The notes under the pieces were generated by a model. That model had not been told where the DNA came from and did not search any database. It worked only from the letters and a program-made list of their open reading frames with translations. Positions 42,922-54,297 of a stretch of 64,000 nucleotides of DNA are shown here, one piece after another. A program made the position numbers and the translations under genes. The DNA is from Apiosordaria backusii. Its lineage: Eukaryota > Ascomycota > Sordariomycetes > Sordariales > Lasiosphaeriaceae. The stretch lies in assembly GCA_030549205.1 (NCBI GenBank), contig JAUKTV010000011.1:434001-498000 (forward strand), read 5' to 3'. The stretch's first letter is position 1; each line of letters begins with the position of its first letter.

Positions 42922-43656
42922 GGTTGCTATGGTTGTGCTGCGCTGTGTTCTGAACCTCTGTCGTCTCCTTGGTCCTCGCTTCCGAAGCACCCCAACCCTG
43001 ATGACCACCCCGCTGCGCTGAGTCGGCTTGCTGCCTTGCCTTTTTGTTCCCCCTCTCACCGCCTCGATGTAATAAGCAGCTGGTATTTTCGTCGGTGACG
43101 TCGGAAACGGTTGATCGGGTGTCAACTGTTGCGTGCAAACTAGAGTGGGATACGGGCGTCGCCGACAGCGCAAGTCCGGAAAGCTTCCAGCTCTCAAAAT
43201 TTCGAGCCCTCGAGGCGGGCGGAAAACGTGTGGGCCCAGCGCAGCCAATGACCGCTATCAATTATAACCACGCAGCCAAAAAATCCACCTCCACCACGGA
43301 AGGTTAAACCGCTGGAGCTTCCAAAGGTCCCGACCAATGACAAGCGGAGTTGCAGCGCCAGGGGAGCCCCTAGCAACAATCGTTGTGGGAGGCTTGCATC
43401 GAACACCCCGTGTTGCGACCTTGATCTCTGGGCCGCTGACGACAAGAAAGCCACTGGCACTGAAGCGAAAAGATAGATCCCAAAATCCAAATTCACATCG
43501 CCGCCGTCATTTGAACCTACCAAGAGCCGGCCCGCTGCTACCGACGTATATATTCTCCCCGTCTTCTCCCCGCCCTCTCGCCTTTTCCATGGAGTGGTAA
43601 AACCCCCCCAAGTGACTCCCATTGCTCCATGGGACAAGCTAGAGAGCAGTGTCTTG
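42922..43656. promoter_or_regulatory. Divergent promoter region
   Basis: About 735 bp between two divergent genes with start codons at 42921 (minus) and 43657 (plus). Several CCAATG/CATTGG-type boxes (near 43246 and 43334) are present. An ATG at 43589 opens a three-codon upstream ORF before the EOS1 start. Confidence 0.5.
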
Positions 43657-44943
43657 ATGTCCCACTTCGCAAGGCCAACCGCGCAGCAGCGGCGAACAGC
43701 AGCAGCGGATAGCGCACCACCAGGCACAAACAACAACAACAACAACAACACCGACTTTGCCTCTCATGTCACCGGCCCGACGACCACCTCTCCCTCCCGC
43801 TCGAGAGCGCAAACTCCCCGATATGGCGACAAACCCCCTCCGTACAGCACCACCGTCACTAGCACCGCTGCGACAACCACTGCCATACCAACTGAGCCCA
43901 TAAACCACGCCTCCGTCACCGCCGATCACCACCGCCAGCTTCTCCGAGCAATCACCCAGTCCTCCGGCACCCCGCCCTCCGCCGGACACACCCAATCCAC
44001 CTCCGTCCTCCGACCCCGCGTCGCCGTAGTGCTAGGCATCTCACCCTTTTGGCAGGTCTCGCTGTTCATCAGCCGTCTGGGCTCGATCGTCCCAGGTGTA
44101 TGGCTCGGCCTACCGTGCGTCCTGCGCCTGGTATACATGATCTTCTCCATCCTGGTTAGCCACCACGTCGTCATCGGAAGCGGGCAGCATGGGTTCTCTT
44201 TTGGGAGACTGTCCAAACCCACCTCTACGCTGTGCTCAACGTCAAGCCCCTCTATCCCGACCACCGATGTACCACCCACGAGAATACCAACAACCGGCTT
44301 CGATATCCCGTTTGAGACCAGCTTGAGAATAACAGAGACCTTGCTCGCTACCATTTGGGTATGTCTTCCCCCTCCCTGTTCACTTATCAACCTGTCTAAC
44401 ATGTGAAAACAGTGCGTAGCATCCTCCTACCTCTCCTTCTTCTTCACCGACTGCCTCATGTCCCGCTGGCTCCTAAATTACACCCCCCAAGCCACCATCG
44501 TCCGTCTCCTTGCCATATCCGCCCTAAACGGCTGGTGCACCTGGGGAGTCCTCTACCTAACCGGCGGCTCCGAGGACCCACGTCTCCTCCTCCCAGGTTG
44601 GATAGTGATATCAACTGTATGCGCCTTCCCCTTTACCCTCACCCCCTCCCCCCTATTCCACCTCCCTTCGCCAGTCCATGCTAACCCCCCCGACCAGACC
44701 CTAACACTACTCTACCACCTAACCCAACGCAAAATCAACATCCGCAAAGAGACCCGCGCCTCCATCTCGGCCTTCTCCATCGCCTCCTTCATCTCCATGG
44801 TCACCCTGCTCGCCCAGCTGCACTCCAATCGCGCAGATTACCCCGACATACCCATCATTACTTTCTTGTCTCAGGTCTGGGGCGTTATAACGGGACTGGC
44901 GTTAAAGATTATGGAGTATGGGAACGTGACGAGGGATCTTTAG
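43657..44943 (+). CDS. eos1: EOS1-family membrane protein (N-glycosylation-linked, ER)
   Basis: Three exons: 43657-44358, 44413-44616 and 44698-44943, giving 383 residues. The N-terminal 120 residues are Asn/Thr/Pro-rich and disordered (TNNNNNNNTD). The conserved part starts LRPRVAVVLGISPFWQVSLF and runs through SIVPGVWLGLPCVLRLVYMI, then ETLLATIW joined to CVASSYLSFFFTDCLMSRWL and NYTPQATIVRLLAI. It ends with helices around IRKETRASISAFSIASFIS. Yeast EOS1 is an ER membrane protein needed for normal N-glycosylation and oxidative-stress tolerance. The second intron (81 nt, GTATGC donor, GCTAAC branch) has no stop and is a multiple of three. I removed it because WIVISTTLTLLYHLTQRK then matches the family. 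Confidence 0.8.
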
Positions 44944-45678
44944 CTTTCACACTTTATTATCTTCTTTTTCTATCACAACAACAACAACAACAACACCTTT
45001 GAGTGGTTGAACCAAAGCGTTTTGGATCATGTTGGATTTTGTTCCTGTTTTTCACTTTATGTTTTTTTCTGTCTTTTCTGGGCTCGAGTTAATTATAAAC
45101 TTGTTTCAAGATTAGGATTTTGTGTAAACGGACAACGGGGGACGGAACAGGCAAACGTGGTAGTATTGGCGGCATGGTTATATCGTTAGATCTTGTTTCC
45201 CGTTCACACACAGAGGCTATGTAAAAGTCTCGTTTCGACTTGGTACCAGCGAGTCATCATCCATAATAGCAAGACGTACAGTAAGACTATTGATGCGTGT
45301 AGATACATCAAACCTAGCATATCAACGCTATTGCAGTACAAGTTTATCGCAATTTATGATCCCATTGCCCAAGATCGCAGATTTCATAATGAAAGGCTTG
45401 CGTCTTGCATCGTTCCAGAGCAGAAGCCCCAGAATCGACTACCTAAGCGAACGACGATCTGTATCGCGCAAAAAAAATATCTCCTTCCCAAAACCTCCCG
45501 CAACATGTTGCTAGAGTAAAAAGGACGTCCATAGCCATCGTGGGTATCATGTCATCGTGCCGCGGGACCCATACGAGGGGGTCCTCTCATCGCTCGTAGA
45601 GACTACTTTCATAATCGCTGCTCCGTGTTCCCCAGAGGGGGACTCGAAGTGAGCTACGGCGCGAACGACATGCCGGAC
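44944..45678. other. Convergent 3' region
   Basis: Between the EOS1 stop and the eIF1 stop. It contains a short ACA trinucleotide run (about 44978-44994) and T-rich 3' UTR-like sequence. No gene is seen. Confidence 0.55.
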
Positions 45679-46396
45679 TTAGAAGCCGTGCACCTGTGGA
45701 AGAATGTTGTGTCAGCGGTGTGGACAGTCATGATGTGGCGGTGAAAGGTAGTGCGTACCTTGATGGTCTTGTCATCGAGGCCGAGGCCATTCTCCTTATC
45801 GGTAAGGAACTCCTTGATCTTGGTACGCTGATCACCCTGGAGCTGGATCACCTCGCCCATCTCGGTGTCACTGATGATGGTGCCATTGCAAGCGAACTCC
45901 TTCTTGATAACCTTAAGAATCTTCTTGTGGTCGAATTTGCTCGGAATACCCTGGACCGTGGTCAGAGTCTTACGTCCATTACGCTCTGTGAGGATGGTTA
46001 GCATGGCGCAACATCAGTGGGGTGACACATGGTGTTGGCGGTTCGGCACCGACACAACGTGACAACGGTTGGCAAACACGTACGCTGGATGCGAATATGG
46101 ATATACTCCTGGGTCTGTTTGGTCTTGCCCGAGTCCTCGTCGGCTTCGGCGAAGGGATCTGCGTAAAAGATGGCGGTCAGCAATGCAATCTTTGATGGAC
46201 GGCGCAATGTGCTTGAATGTTTTGTTTTGGGTCCAGGTGGCAGTGACTCCACAAGGCGGTTAAAGCAACTGCGATGACGGTGACGCGCCGCCAACCTTCA
46301 GCAGAAGCTGGCGACGCGACAGCCCGGAAAATTCGTGATGTTAATCGAAAGACAAATCATACCGTAGGTCTTGAGGTTTTCGATTTCGGTGGACAT
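45679..46396 (-). CDS. sui1: Translation initiation factor eIF1 (SUI1)
   Basis: Four exons on the minus strand: 46396-46363, 46158-46084, 45985-45759 and 45693-45679, giving 116 residues, the usual length. The product starts MSTEIENLKTYDPFAEADED, continues EYIHIRIQQRNGRKTLTTVQ, and has the SUI1 core KKEFACNGTIISDTEMGEVI then QLQGDQRTKIKEFL. It ends in IKVHGF from a 15-nt last exon that encodes just VHGF and the stop. eIF1 binds the 40S subunit next to the P site and enforces start-codon fidelity. The tiny final exon is easily missed by gene finders; without it the protein reads through into intron sequence. Confidence 0.95.
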
Positions 46397-47493
46397 AAAC
46401 TCGAAGTTTTCGGGGTGTCCTTGGGAGAAGGGTTTTATTGATGGATGGGGAAAAAAAGCGACCGACGACTGTAGAGTGTCTCGCTGTTTGCTGATTCAAA
46501 AATTGGGTGCGCTGAGTGGGCTAGGTATAGCTTCGGTAGGGCCGAGAAAGTATGCGGGCGGTGATGCTGCGGTGGTGGCGCTGCGGTGGTGGCAAGATAG
46601 TGATTAGGTCTGGTAAATAGAAGGGGAAGAGAGTGGAAATAAGAGAGGTGAGGGGAAGAGGGAGGATGGGTGGCGTGGGGCGACGGGTTTTCAGGCAACA
46701 AGGCAGCAACTTCTTCTTTTGGTTGGCCACTAAAAAACGCCGCTATCCAGGATGGGTGGGTCAGTCATTCACTCAGCGTACCGCATGCGTACTTCGGTGG
46801 GCGAATGCTGCAGGTGGCCCTGCAGGTTGCCTCTTTGTCTACCTCGGGGTACTTTCCGCATCATGATGACAGGGGTGGGATGTTGCGTCACACGGTTCTG
46901 GTCACCCAACACCTCTGTTCACCGAGTCGTTCTTTACCAGAGCACTCTATCTGATAACGCGAGAAAGGACGACAGGATGCCTCCGAGTCTGTGCAGTCAA
47001 CCATGCATTGTAACTTTGCGCCGCCAAATCATTCCCCATGGATGAATGCAAAGCGGCTGCAATTGATCGATCGCTGCCCTGGCCTAATCGACGGGAAGCC
47101 CGCCGTCCGTTGGCTGGGCCGCGGGGCGGATGGTGATAGGAATCAATGACATGGAACCGATGCTTTCTAGCCTTCTTCGCCATATAATACAACGTTTGCC
47201 AGTGAGGATGTGTCACCAATGGTAAAAATCACATAATTCAAGGGTGAGCTTTCCGTCATAGGTCACGCTGTTTGCAATCCAGACAAGCTCTAAGAGGCTC
47301 AGCAGGCATAGATGTCAACTATCCGCCACACAGGGGGACCAGTCCCCTGAAAAAAGTCACCACTGGGCCCCTGCGCCAAGCCTTCTTTGCCCCTCTGTGC
47401 ATCTCTGTCACCTCGGCCGTCGGCCGACGGCAGTATTTTGCCTCACACGACCGGCGACAACCCGAGCACGATAAGCAGGAAACGTGGCTTGCA
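46397..47493. promoter_or_regulatory. Divergent promoter region, eIF1 and TRM44
   Basis: About 1.1 kb between the eIF1 start (minus) and the TRM44 start (plus). The open frame of TRM44 extends upstream to 47272 with an earlier in-frame ATG there, but its 74 extra residues do not resemble the family. No other gene is supported. Confidence 0.5.
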
Positions 47494-49140
47494 ATGGCAT
47501 TCAAACCGGAAGAGTTGGCGCTTGACGCAGAACCAGTCATTTTCGAGGATACCAGTCACAACAGCAGCAGCAGCAACCGAACAAAGACAACATGGCGACC
47601 GCTGTACCACCACGAGTGTGCGTTTGGTCCTTCCGTCTTCGATAGTGTTATGGACAATTTGATCCGGAATCCGAATATCAATTCGACCTGGCTGTTCCGT
47701 GCAGATATCCTGCATGACGCACAGCATGGCCCTTCTTCCTCGGCAACCCCAGCCGATGAGGCTGACGGCACACCCTTCGTGGCTGATCTCCCCTCCTTTG
47801 TCGGTTTTGAGCGTCTGCGACATATCATCCGCAGGCTCATCCCGAGAAACACCCTCAGAGATAAGCCACTTGAGCAGACATGTCTTATCTACAAGAACAA
47901 GCCTGAGGAGGCTGTTCAGCGGACTCTTGTCGTCTATCTCCCACATGTATCCTCGCCTTCAGAGATGCCCTTTTATCACCCGGCAGTCAAGGCGATAGCG
48001 TTTCTTCACGAATGGGCACCGGCAGAGTCCTGCGGGTCCATTTCCCTCTCATACCTCTTCTTTGACGAGCAAGACCGGTCTGTTGACAAGCTCATACGGA
48101 CTGCGTTTCGGTTGCTTCTAGTCATCTACAAGCACGGCAAGGGCCGGGTGGAGGGCTATCAGAAAAGAGTTCATCATGATGTGTTGCTTCCTCAAGCGCG
48201 GGTGCAAGACACGTACACCAAGTTGAAGCAGAAGTATGCCCGGAGCCTCATCCAAGGATGGGCTGAGCAGACAGATCCTGAGAAGCACATCTTCGAGGAT
48301 ATCTGCATTGCTGCTTTCATGATCGAACTTTGGAAGGACATGTACGGCAAGGGTCCCTTTCCTGGGTTTGTTGACATCGGTTGTGGCAATGGACTTTTGG
48401 TGTACATTTTGAATCAAGAAGGGTTTTCTGGCTGGGGTTTTGATGCCAGGTTACGAAAGTCGTGGGCGTCTTACAACACCAAGATCAAGTCTTCGTCAGG
48501 GGAAGAACAAGACTCACTGCGGGAGCTGGCCTTGCTGCCGACCTATGTCAGCAGAGGAGGATCAAGTGACGAGTTCGATGAACATAAGGCTCATGATGGC
48601 CTTTTCCGGAAAGACACTTTCATCATTTCCAATCATGCTGATGAGCTGACGCCTTGGACTCCCATCCTTGCGGCAATCTCAGAGTGTCCTTTCATCGCCA
48701 TACCATGCTGCAGCCATGACTTGAGCGGAAAGCTATTTCGGGCGCCACCGCCCAAAGACAAGACCAAAGCTGTGTCCACCTACTCATCGTTTGTGGAATG
48801 GGTGTCGCTGATAGCAAATGACTGTGGGTGGGAAGTCGAGCAGGAAATGCTCAGGATTCCTTCCACGCGCAACACAGCTATTATAGGACGTAAGAGAACT
48901 GGCGACATCTCTTCGGTTGATATTCAGGCAATTGTAGGCAAATACGGGGGCACAGCTGGATATTTTGACGCCGTCGTCAAGTTGATGAAACAGCAACCAT
49001 CAACCCACGATCACGGAGCCGACGACACTGCCCCATCTGTTGGGAAAAAGTCGAAGGGCAAAAAGTCCAAACAAAAACAGCAAAAGCCGGTTGATACAAT
49101 TAATCTAGATCAGGTACAGGTAAATGGTCCACCAGCTTGA
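47494..49140 (+). CDS. trm44: tRNA (uracil-O2-)-methyltransferase TRM44
   Basis: 548 residues from ATG 47494 (MAFKPEELAL), no intron. An in-frame ATG at 47272 would add 74 poorly conserved residues. Family landmarks: TWRPLYHHECAFGPSVFDSV, then NPNINSTWLFRADIL, the SAM-binding loop VDIGCGNGLLVYIL at about 293-306, GWGFDARLRKSW at about 313-324, and AIPCCSHDLSGK. TRM44 makes 2'-O-methyluridine at position 44 of tRNA-Ser in the cytoplasm. The C-terminus is a Lys-rich low-complexity tail (KKSKGKKSKQKQQKP). The last 41 nt overlap the 3' coding end of the dioxygenase gene on the other strand. Confidence 0.9.
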   Translation: MAFKPEELALDAEPVIFEDTSHNSSSSNRTKTTWRPLYHHECAFGPSVFDSVMDNLIRNPNINSTWLFRADILHDAQHGPSSSATPADEADGTPFVADLPSFVGFERLRHIIRRLIPRNTLRDKPLEQTCLIYKNKPEEAVQRTLVVYLPHVSSPSEMPFYHPAVKAIAFLHEWAPAESCGSISLSYLFFDEQDRSVDKLIRTAFRLLLVIYKHGKGRVEGYQKRVHHDVLLPQARVQDTYTKLKQKYARSLIQGWAEQTDPEKHIFEDICIAAFMIELWKDMYGKGPFPGFVDIGCGNGLLVYILNQEGFSGWGFDARLRKSWASYNTKIKSSSGEEQDSLRELALLPTYVSRGGSSDEFDEHKAHDGLFRKDTFIISNHADELTPWTPILAAISECPFIAIPCCSHDLSGKLFRAPPPKDKTKAVSTYSSFVEWVSLIANDCGWEVEQEMLRIPSTRNTAIIGRKRTGDISSVDIQAIVGKYGGTAGYFDAVVKLMKQQPSTHDHGADDTAPSVGKKSKGKKSKQKQQKPVDTINLDQVQVNGPPA

Positions 49141-50364
49141 GATTATGCAAGCCCAGCTTTGCCAGTGCCTCTTTGGCCAGCTCATCCCTCAGCTCCTCCG
49201 TCTCCTTTTGCGTGGTGAGCACAAAGTCCTGCCTCAACAACCAAGTGCCTTCTTTCACTCCATACTTCTCGGCCGTTTCCTTATCCACTTTGTCAAGATC
49301 GACAACCAGGCTCTTCTTGACCCCAAAGACGGCATCTGACGTCTCATAGGGGTCTCCCCGGAGATACAATGCCCTGTTCATATCATCAGTATTTGGGCTC
49401 CTCAGACAGTGTGACGAGGTAAGAACTCACGTAATCAACTTATCCCAACCCTCCTTCTCAAACATGAAGTGCACATGCGCCGGCCTCCAGCAGTGTCTCC
49501 CCAACCTCTCCAGCAGCTTCCCAACCGGCCCATCATGCGGAATAGGGTAGCTCACCGGCTTCAACCCCTTGAACCAAAACTTTCCTTCCGCATCACTCAT
49601 CATGACGCACCTCTCACTTGGTTCATTTCTGTCCGAATGCTGAACATCGTAATGCCCGCTGCTGTCCGTCTCCCAGATATCGATCTTAATTCCCTGGATC
49701 GGGTTGCCCGCCGTGTCCTTGACGGTGCAAATAGCAAGCATTGGCTCACCGGCCGGGTCAGACGTCATGGTGGCGCCGTTCTCAAGGAGGGGCGCATCGT
49801 GTGTGTGGAAAGGTCCCAAGACGGAGCCTTCGGTCGCGCCGGCGGGCTTGGGGTGGTTGATGTTGTCGAGGAGGAGAGAGAGGCCGAGGGTGTCGGAGAG
49901 GAGGATGAACTCCTAAAACCCGGGTAGATTAGCATTCGTTCAACACTCATATCGCCGTTTGACCCCCCCGGTGAAGATTTCTGTCTCCCGAGTATGCAAC
50001 CACCCTCCCTCCAACCCAACCTCGAAACCACCCAACCACCCACCCAATTACCAAACCACCACCGCCCAACCCAACATCGTCAGAAGACATGGAGAGGGAG
50101 ACAACTTACATTCCGCACATCACTACAAATCTTGCCACACCCAATCAAAAACTCAATCCCCTTCATCCACTCCTCCGTGCTCAACCTCGTCTCCCTCGCA
50201 AAGTCATGCAAGTGCGTCACCAGCCTGCTCAACAAGTACGTCAATCTTGCATTCTCAGACTGGCTGTTTATCCTGATCGTGTTCGGTGTGATGTTATCAA
50301 TCGTCAGATCCAAGAGCGGGGGCCCGACGGGGCCGGAGTTTTCTCTTCTTGGTTCGGGCGCCAT
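49100..50364 (-). CDS. Intradiol ring-cleavage dioxygenase (hydroxyquinol/catechol 1,2-dioxygenase type)
   Basis: Three exons on the minus strand: 50364-50110, 49912-49431 and 49373-49100, giving 336 residues. The N-terminal dimerisation domain has RLSTEEWMKGIEFLIGCGKI then EFILLSDTLGLSLLLDNINH. The catalytic domain has ATEGSVLGPFHTHDAP and KIDIWETDSSGHYDVQ. The Fe(III) ligands expected for the family are Tyr in GHYDVQ, Tyr in PVSYPIP, and two His in RHCWRPAHVHF; all four are present. The enzyme opens catechol, hydroxyquinol or related rings between the hydroxyls to give muconate or maleylacetate. The context contains no other aromatic-degradation genes, so the substrate is not fixed. The C-terminus ends inside the TRM44 3' end. 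Confidence 0.88.
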
Positions 50365-51516
50365 CTTGACTTCAATTTCCTCGTGACGCTTGTTGCTTTA
50401 ATGCTGAGGTCTTTTCGGGGAGCGTAAAGAAGGATAATAATGGGTAAAACACAAGAGGAATTGGCGGCAGGCAAAAAAAAAAAACAAGTCGGTAAGGTAG
50501 GTAGAACACCAATTCGGCAGGCAGGTATTTGTTGGATCTTATACTTGCCGGCAGAACCTCTCGTGTGTCTTGTCTGTCAGTCTGTCTTATTGTATATCCG
50601 CTGCGTATATCCACCCAACCGGCACGGCCACTTTATTATACAATCATCTCCTAATCAAACTAACTTCACCTCATGACCCTGTATAGATAGCTCATCCAGG
50701 TTCCAGAACCGGGGCTACCAAATGCGCGACGAGACAGAAAGCAGGCAAGATAATTGTGGATTTTACTCGCTCGAAACGCTCTAAAACAAGGGTAAAGAAT
50801 CCCGATCGTCATCATCCAATGACAGAACCATCAAAACAACGGCAGACCCATGATGTGAGCCCCGAGCCGGGACATTGGGACCGCGAAAACACACCCCTCA
50901 GAAACCTTATGTGGGGAAATCGGGCATGCAAGAGGGGACCGTGGAGGGGCTCGGGAGTTAAGGCGGGGTCACTAACGGATGACGCAGACTTACCCAACCC
51001 GTGGGAACTGGGGCCGGCCGGCCGGGGGACTGGGGGACCAAGTTGTTCCCTTGAGGGCATCTGTGTTCGGGAGTTGTTGAATTGAGAAGATGTAGACAAA
51101 TTTGTGAAATAGGGGAGCGTGTTAGTCCCTATCTACCATTGTCGTTATTTCGAACAAAACCACAAACGCCGCCCGAGAACACTACTGAAAGCTCTCCAGA
51201 CTCCCACTCCTAGGTACCCTATCTTAATTCAGCCGGTCACCCATCACCTGAACATCGAACTCATGACCACAAAAATCCTGATCTTTTTAATTGCAAAAGA
51301 AAGAGATGAATCCGGGCCTCTCCAAGAAACGCCAAAACACCCCTGTTATGCAAAAAGCCCGTTCAAGAACCTCACCCCAAAGGATGCTGTATGCTAATCA
51401 AAACCTCGGAATCTATTCAATGCTTATCATAAACGAGAGAAAGAGCAATCCGCGACGCTGTCGCTTAGACATGATTACAACCATAGTACTTGAAGAAAGC
51501 GCAAGTGTTGAGAAAA
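50365..51516. other. Promoter of dioxygenase and 3' flank of TRP-like gene
   Basis: About 1.15 kb with an A12 run near 50474. No gene or structured element is seen. Confidence 0.5.
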
Positions 51517-54297
51517 TTACTCTTCTGGCTCAGCAGCTTCCGGCAATGTCGACGGGCGGTTGAGTGCCGGAAACCCAAAAGCGTCACGCGTAGGTGTAGG
51601 CGTGCTGGCATTTTCATTGATACTTGAAGCCCTCGTCGTTGACTGGGACCTGAGGCTCCGGAAACTGGCTTGTGGCCGGACATGAGAAATAGACGACTCA
51701 CCCGACATGCTGCCGTTGTCCTTGGTCATCGTGCTGCTGCTATCGTCTGGGGTAATGGTGAAAGTAATTCCGCTCAGACGTTTGGCAAGAGTGCTGTCAG
51801 GACGCTCTAGCAAGACTGGATCACCAAACTCTCTCGAGGACCACGACATGCGGCTCACACGACCGGTCCGAGGCAAACTCCCTGAGCTCAGCCGAGATCT
51901 GATACTACCAGCCTGGCTGTTACGGCCACGGGACTTCCCAGTCAACGATTGGTGGCTTCCCTTCTCGTGGAACGACTGTTGCGAATCGTAGACAGTGCTG
52001 TCGTCGAAGTCATCTTCAATCTTCGAACCGCGTCGGACCCCGGTGACAGCGAAGTGAGGTTCTGGTGGGGTTGTTGGCTTTTTCAATTCCTTCTCAGTGG
52101 AAGTTGTTCCTTTGGGTGGCTTCCACTTGTCTTGCGCTTTGGTCTGCATCTTTTCGAAGTAACGTATGCGGATCAAGTCGAGCCATCGAGGTGTAAAGTC
52201 TTCTTGATTCCTCAGCAGAGAAAGCCGTGAAGAAAGAGCGCTGAGAATGATCAAGATGAGCAAAGCAATGACTGTAAAGCCCTGGATCACAATGATGATA
52301 ACACCGAGGACGGTTGTGATAATGCGGTTGACGTTGAGCTGAGGGAGGAACGCAATCGAGATGCCGGTGGTCAAAATCTTGCAGATACTCAGTATCCAAA
52401 CACCCATTGCCGTATTACGGGTCCCCTTAAAAGGCCTCAAGATAACAGTGACTGCAAAGTTGACGACGTCAAGCGCCAACACACCATATACTTGTACGAG
52501 AGGGACAGCCCCAGCTCCGCCTAAGAAGGCAGCTCGGATAAATAAGTACGCAACGTAATAAGCAAGATACCACCATCGAGTACGTCGATACCGTGCTGTG
52601 AACCAGGCAAACTTCTTCACGTATGGCTGATCAAGATGAACGGTGGGGTAATCATCGTCATGGTCGTCGTGTCGAAGGCGGTAGACTGGGAAGCTGAAAA
52701 CAGGCTTTACCCCCAATTTATGCTCCGTTAACCTGGTCTGCCAGATTGGCAAAATAAACCATTTTGATCGGTAAAGGACAACCCGGTCTTTGGCAATGCT
52801 GAAAGCGCCGTGCCGAGTTCGATACCGACACCCATAAGCCACCAGTGAGGTGACACCCATGAGCACAAGAAAGAACACCACGGCCGCGACCGCCATCGGA
52901 CCAACAGACACCCAGATCGTGAATTGAAACATCGTCAGAGTCATGAGCATGAAGAATCCAATGATCAACGTCCGCATCAGAGCATGACCCAGGAATCCAA
53001 CCCAATAGCTGCGAAAGTACGCGAGCCGATCCTCTTTGATCCACTTTGTCGACGCAAGCACTTCAAGCAGGATCTTGACCCCAACGGCGGCTACCACAAC
53101 CAAGAAGGCAATGGCTATCAGAAACCAGAGCAGGCCAAACACAAAAGCGTCAGCAGCGGGGATTCCAATGGCTGCCAAAGTTGCAGGAAAGCCAGTCCAC
53201 GTTCCTGGAAGAGGCAAACCAGCGGGTACTGGATCGCCACCCCATTCATATCGCCAAGGGTCACTGGCCTTGAACGAACTTCTTGCCATTAAAGATCGTC
53301 CATATATCTTGCCAACAAGATCTTCTCCAGTGTTGGCAATAGTAGGGACTGAACCGCCAACTTGGCTTGAGTTTCCCTTGACGCCTGCAAACGAGTTGAT
53401 CGACCGCACGAAAGGGGGAGAGTAAACGAAACCAGCGGACCATGCAAAGTTGGTCCACCAAGCAATGAGAATCGGCGGCCAGTTCACCGAAAGGGCGCCG
53501 GAGAAGAATATCGTCTGGAACGTCTCAAATACGATGAAGACAGACAGGGAATGAGCGTGGTGCATTCTCATGTGAGGTACGCTGATGCCGTATGTTGCTG
53601 TGAGAAAAGACGCGATGATGGCGGCCAGGGTGAAAAGGCCCATGAAGGGCGCGATGACATAAGCGTGCGATAGACTGTTTCCGTTTTTCATAACAGCTTG
53701 AAAACATCCAACCTCTTTTTGGCTGGAGTTGGCGAAGAACTGCACCCGAGTTGTGCCCTCAAAGTCCGGTATTTCGTAAGCGATCTCAGGTATGCCCCCT
53801 ATTTGCTGTGGGCCAACTCGAATTTCTGCCCAGGCCTTCACAGGTACGTCTGCCAGGACGGGACAAAGGCTGTATGTCTAGACGTGAGTATGGATGTTGT
53901 GGGAACTGGCGAGCTGAACTCACCTGGCAATGTTGAGGTTACAGGGGTTCACGATCATATCGAACCGGTTTTCACCATATGCATCAACGGCAATGCGCAT
54001 CATCAAGGACTCGTTCCTCAAACTGCTAGTGCCATCCATATGAAGGACGATAGTCATGTTGTCGGCGTAGTAGGCCCCATCGAATCTGGTGATCCTGAAC
54101 AGGCTCTCCCCACCCAGACAGTCGCCATAGTCACCGGTGTACAGAGCTGGATACCGATTCGCCGCCAGCTCTCGTGTTACACCATGAACATCTGTCCCTG
54201 TCGTAAACATGACCTTAGCAGCCCGCGATAGAGATGTGAACAGGATGAACGATAGGAGCATGGTGACGGAGGCTCCTGGCCTGTTCCATGTTGTCAT
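51517..54297 (-). CDS. TRP-like ion channel family membrane protein with ML-like domain
   Basis: Two exons on the minus strand: 54297-53924 and 53869-51517, a 54-nt intron, 908 residues. The acceptor CATACAG is preferred over an earlier TAG because it gives NIASLCPVLADVPV in frame. Residues 1-30 form a signal peptide (TMLLSFILFTSLSRAAKV). The ML-like lumenal domain has ALYTGDYGDCLGG, NMTIVLHMDGTSSL and ENRFDMIVNPCNL, ending IPDFEGTTRVQFFA. Eight or more membrane helices follow (for example LFTLAAIIASFLTA, SLSVFIVFETFQTIFFS, IIVIQGFTVIALLILIIL). The C-terminal 250 residues are Ser/Arg-rich and cytosolic. Relatives in fungi (FLC, Pkd2) act in calcium homeostasis, heme/FAD transport and cell-wall integrity. 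Exact role unassigned. Confidence 0.87.

Noticed and set aside
47272..47493. Upstream in-frame extension of TRM44 by 74 residues
   Set aside because: The extra residues do not look like the family N-terminus. The second ATG gives the expected MAFKPEEL start.
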